Source: Vibrio navarrensis (GTDB taxonomy: Bacteria; Pseudomonadota; Gammaproteobacteria; Enterobacterales; Vibrionaceae). From it: 64,000 bases of DNA. The DNA lies in the NCBI RefSeq assembly GCF_015767675.1, contig NZ_CP065219.1:116140-180139 (forward strand), written 5' to 3'. The position numbers and the translations under genes were made by a program. The notes beneath the pieces are model-generated. The model was not told the origin of the DNA and ran no database searches. It saw only the letters and a program-made list of their open reading frames with translations. Below, in pieces: positions 62,326-64,000 of this stretch (position 1 is its first letter; every line of letters begins with the position of its first letter).

Positions 62326-62715
62326 TTAATCTTGCCAAATAGCGCGCGCTGGTCGCCCTGACCAGTGCCCTTCATCTAAGATGAAGTAAACATCCATGGT
62401 ATCGATGTAATGGTTATCTTTACCGATGAACGGGAAGATGGTGAGTTTTTTTACCTCTTCTTGGCTTCGTTGTGGCTCCCCATCTCGGCTGCGTCTTGGC
62501 AATAGGGTGAACGCGGAAGGTGGGGCGAGTTGCGTTTGACTGGATAGGGTGTCTTGGTCTCCAGTGTAACCGTACAAGTTGTCTCTCACCTCGTTCATCG
62601 TGACACAACCTGAAACGCCACCGACTTTGTCACAGCTGTAATCGCTGTCAAAGCCGGCGCTACAGCCGGTTAAACCGAAGAGTAGTGAAAGAGAAAACAA
62701 AAATTGCAGTTTCAT
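62326..62715 (-). CDS. traV: TraV outer-membrane lipoprotein (VirB7-like)
   Basis: A 129-residue lipoprotein; lipobox LTGC with Cys18. Two further cysteines (DYSCDKVGGVSGC) match the TraV pattern DF/Y-x-C-x7-C. F TraV is 171 residues. It anchors the TraV-TraK-TraB core complex in the outer membrane. It begins 2 bases after traB ends. About 100 bp separate it from traC, where F has traR and other small genes; only a weak 23-codon frame is seen here. Confidence 0.92.
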   Translation of the reverse strand: MKLQFLFSLSLLFGLTGCSAGFDSDYSCDKVGGVSGCVTMNEVRDNLYGYTGDQDTLSSQTQLAPPSAFTLLPRRSRDGEPQRSQEEVKKLTIFPFIGKDNHYIDTMDVYFILDEGHWSGRPARAIWQD

Positions 62716-62717
62716 GA

Positions 62718-64000
62718 TTATTCCTCACGCCCAAAGCCCACGCTGTTTAGCCCTTGTTGGGTGAGCTTTTGCGCTAATGGGTTGTTGATGGGAGCAGCTT
62801 GGTTAACTTGGGATAGTGCTGGCGAATTAGTGATGACATCGAGGATCTGATTGGTGCTGGAGACTTGTTCACGCTGTGCTTGAATGCGCGTCTCGTATTC
62901 CTCGGCTAGGAGCGGATCGAGCGGAAACCCTTCTAAAAAGACAATGTTCACTACCGAGCCTGGATTGACTTCCACAATCGGATGATAAAGTTCAGCGAGC
63001 TTGATGTAGTAGTCAGCGAGCTTACTGCCAACGCTTTCTGTTGCGCCGCCAAGCAAGCTTAATCCGATCTTATCGCTATCCACACTTTGGCTTGGCCCTA
63101 GAGCGGTTGGTGTGGTGGTTTGTGCCAACGCCTTGCCAGCATCCCCCAAGCCTTGCAAGATACCTGCAATACCTGCCATTTGAACGATTTTGCCGTTTTT
63201 CAAAATAGTGGTGCCGCGGATACCGTTACGGCCAAAGTTAAACACGGTGGCATTGACGGGGATGTCTAAGATATCACCGTTGTCTTGAATACAGCTCATG
63301 CGGTTTGTTCGTGCGATACCGCGGCTGGATGAAATTTCGCCATAAATGGCCCCTGTAATGGTACAGTTGTTCAGCTTGGACTTTTTACCATTGGGTAGGA
63401 TGCCCTGATTGACGGTTTGAAAAACAATGGGTGAGGTATCCCCTTGGCCTGATACGCCCGCATTGGCATCAGCGCCGCCTGTAACCACGGCGGTGACAAA
63501 GGTGCCGGTCGGGACATAATTATCCGTTGTTCGGCGGGATTTTTTCTCATCAACGCTGGCTTGCCAATGAAATTCAAAGCTATCAAACGCGTCACCGCTA
63601 AAGGCAATGTCATCTTGTCTTCGGTAGGTGAACTCATTGATATTGCTCGTATCCACATTGTCATCGATGGCCGCCCTTGGTGGCAGACGATATTGTCCAA
63701 ATGTATTGCCCTGGGCGGTGTTTGCGGTGCTTTGGCTTTCCGCGTTGAGACTTTCGGTCAGTTGTGTCTCAAGCTGGGCTTTGAGCGCCTCAATTTCATC
63801 GATCTTTTGCTGCATCTGCTGCTCTAGTCCTGCTAACTGCGATTCTTGATTGCGGTTAGTGGTGGTTTTGATGTTCTCCAGTTCGGACTCTAAGCTGTCA
63901 CCAAAACGACTGAGCATGCCTTCAAATTTGGTCAGGCTTTGCTCAAGTTGATTGATTTTATCTTGTTGAAAGGTCAGGGCTGATTGGTTGTCTTTGTCGG
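62718..64000 (-). CDS. traB: TraB core-complex protein (partial, N terminus outside window)
   Basis: The frame is open to the right edge. The visible part has a coiled coil (QEDKINQLEQSL region, then LAGLEQQMQQKIDEIEALKAQ split around residue 30-60 of the visible part), a Pro/Gln linker and the VirB10-like beta-barrel domain: NYVPTGTFVTAVVTGGADA, GAIYGEISSSRGIARTNRM, NFGRNGIRGTTI and the antenna-like VVNIVFLEGFPLDP. It spans the envelope and joins inner and outer membrane parts of the channel. An internal Met at 63917 is not the true start. Confidence 0.93.
   Translation of the reverse strand, partial: DKDNQSALTFQQDKINQLEQSLTKFEGMLSRFGDSLESELENIKTTTNRNQESQLAGLEQQMQQKIDEIEALKAQLETQLTESLNAESQSTANTAQGNTFGQYRLPPRAAIDDNVDTSNINEFTYRRQDDIAFSGDAFDSFEFHWQASVDEKKSRRTTDNYVPTGTFVTAVVTGGADANAGVSGQGDTSPIVFQTVNQGILPNGKKSKLNNCTITGAIYGEISSSRGIARTNRMSCIQDNGDILDIPVNATVFNFGRNGIRGTTILKNGKIVQMAGIAGILQGLGDAGKALAQTTTPTALGPSQSVDSDKIGLSLLGGATESVGSKLADYYIKLAELYHPIVEVNPGSVVNIVFLEGFPLDPLLAEEYETRIQAQREQVSSTNQILDVITNSPALSQVNQAAPINNPLAQKLTQQGLNSVGFGREE

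Overview
The window looks like a Vibrio-type genome. Its first 10.85 kb is a run of integron cassettes separated by about 125-bp attC sites of the kind seen in vibrio chromosomal integrons; the accessory genes and insertion sequences that follow also fit Vibrionaceae. There is no core gene that fixes the species, and no rRNA or tRNA gene was seen.

Region 1 (1-10,850): 17 attC sites (the first cut by the window edge) read on the minus strand, and most cassette genes are also on the minus strand with their stop codons inside or next to the attC. Recognised cassette genes are a Nudix hydrolase, a GNAT acetyltransferase, a DinB protein, a GFA-family protein, a DUF2971 protein, a VOC/glyoxalase protein and a DUF4145 protein. 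There is also a two-gene cassette of unknown role, a plus-strand orphan gene, and several cassettes with no convincing gene, six of which form three near-identical pairs. One cassette carries a complete type III toxin-antitoxin locus: four 37-bp ToxI repeats, a terminator and a ToxN-family toxin, read against the array from its own promoter. No integrase gene is present.

Region 2 (10.85-35.35 kb): a mosaic of insertion sequences and accessory genes. Mobile elements are IS10 (perfect 9-bp duplication, frameshifted transposase), an IS3 fragment, an IS66-family element with a 272-bp MITE-like element inside tnpC, a complete IS3-family element, a complete IS982-family element, an IS110-family remnant lying against an attC, a 19-bp-repeat-disrupted ISAs1 element, an ISAs1 fragment and a second truncated IS66 copy in inverse orientation. 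Between them are a TPR protein, a beta-barrel-like protein, a GST, a LysE exporter, an SgrR-type regulator, a HigBA-type and a MazEF-type toxin-antitoxin pair, a GIY-YIG-like protein, an integrase relic, a displaced methyltransferase cassette with its attC, and a lipoprotein with RCC1-like repeats.

Region 3 (35.35-64 kb): part of a conjugative element with an F-type (MOBF) transfer system. From right to left the minus strand carries traB (cut by the window edge), traV, traC, traW, traU, a small gene, trbC, traN, traF, trbB-like, traH, traG, a periplasmic protein, traD and a 1,924-residue traI. Beside the end of traI are a ribbon-helix-helix gene, spaced repeats and a candidate oriT whose minus-strand sequence closely resembles the F nic site. 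On the nick model the minus strand would enter the recipient 5' end first with the 40-to-35-kb segment leading. All genes there (VirB1-like transglycosylase, DUF3560 protein, ArdC-like domain protein and others) lie on the plus strand, as expected for a leading region transcribed from the entering strand. This segment holds two nearly identical 528-bp blocks, each supplying the leader and first 35 residues of a different protein, reminiscent of the single-stranded-DNA promoters of F-like leading regions. Whether the whole is a plasmid carrying integron cassettes or a conjugative element integrated beside a chromosomal integron cannot be decided from this window.
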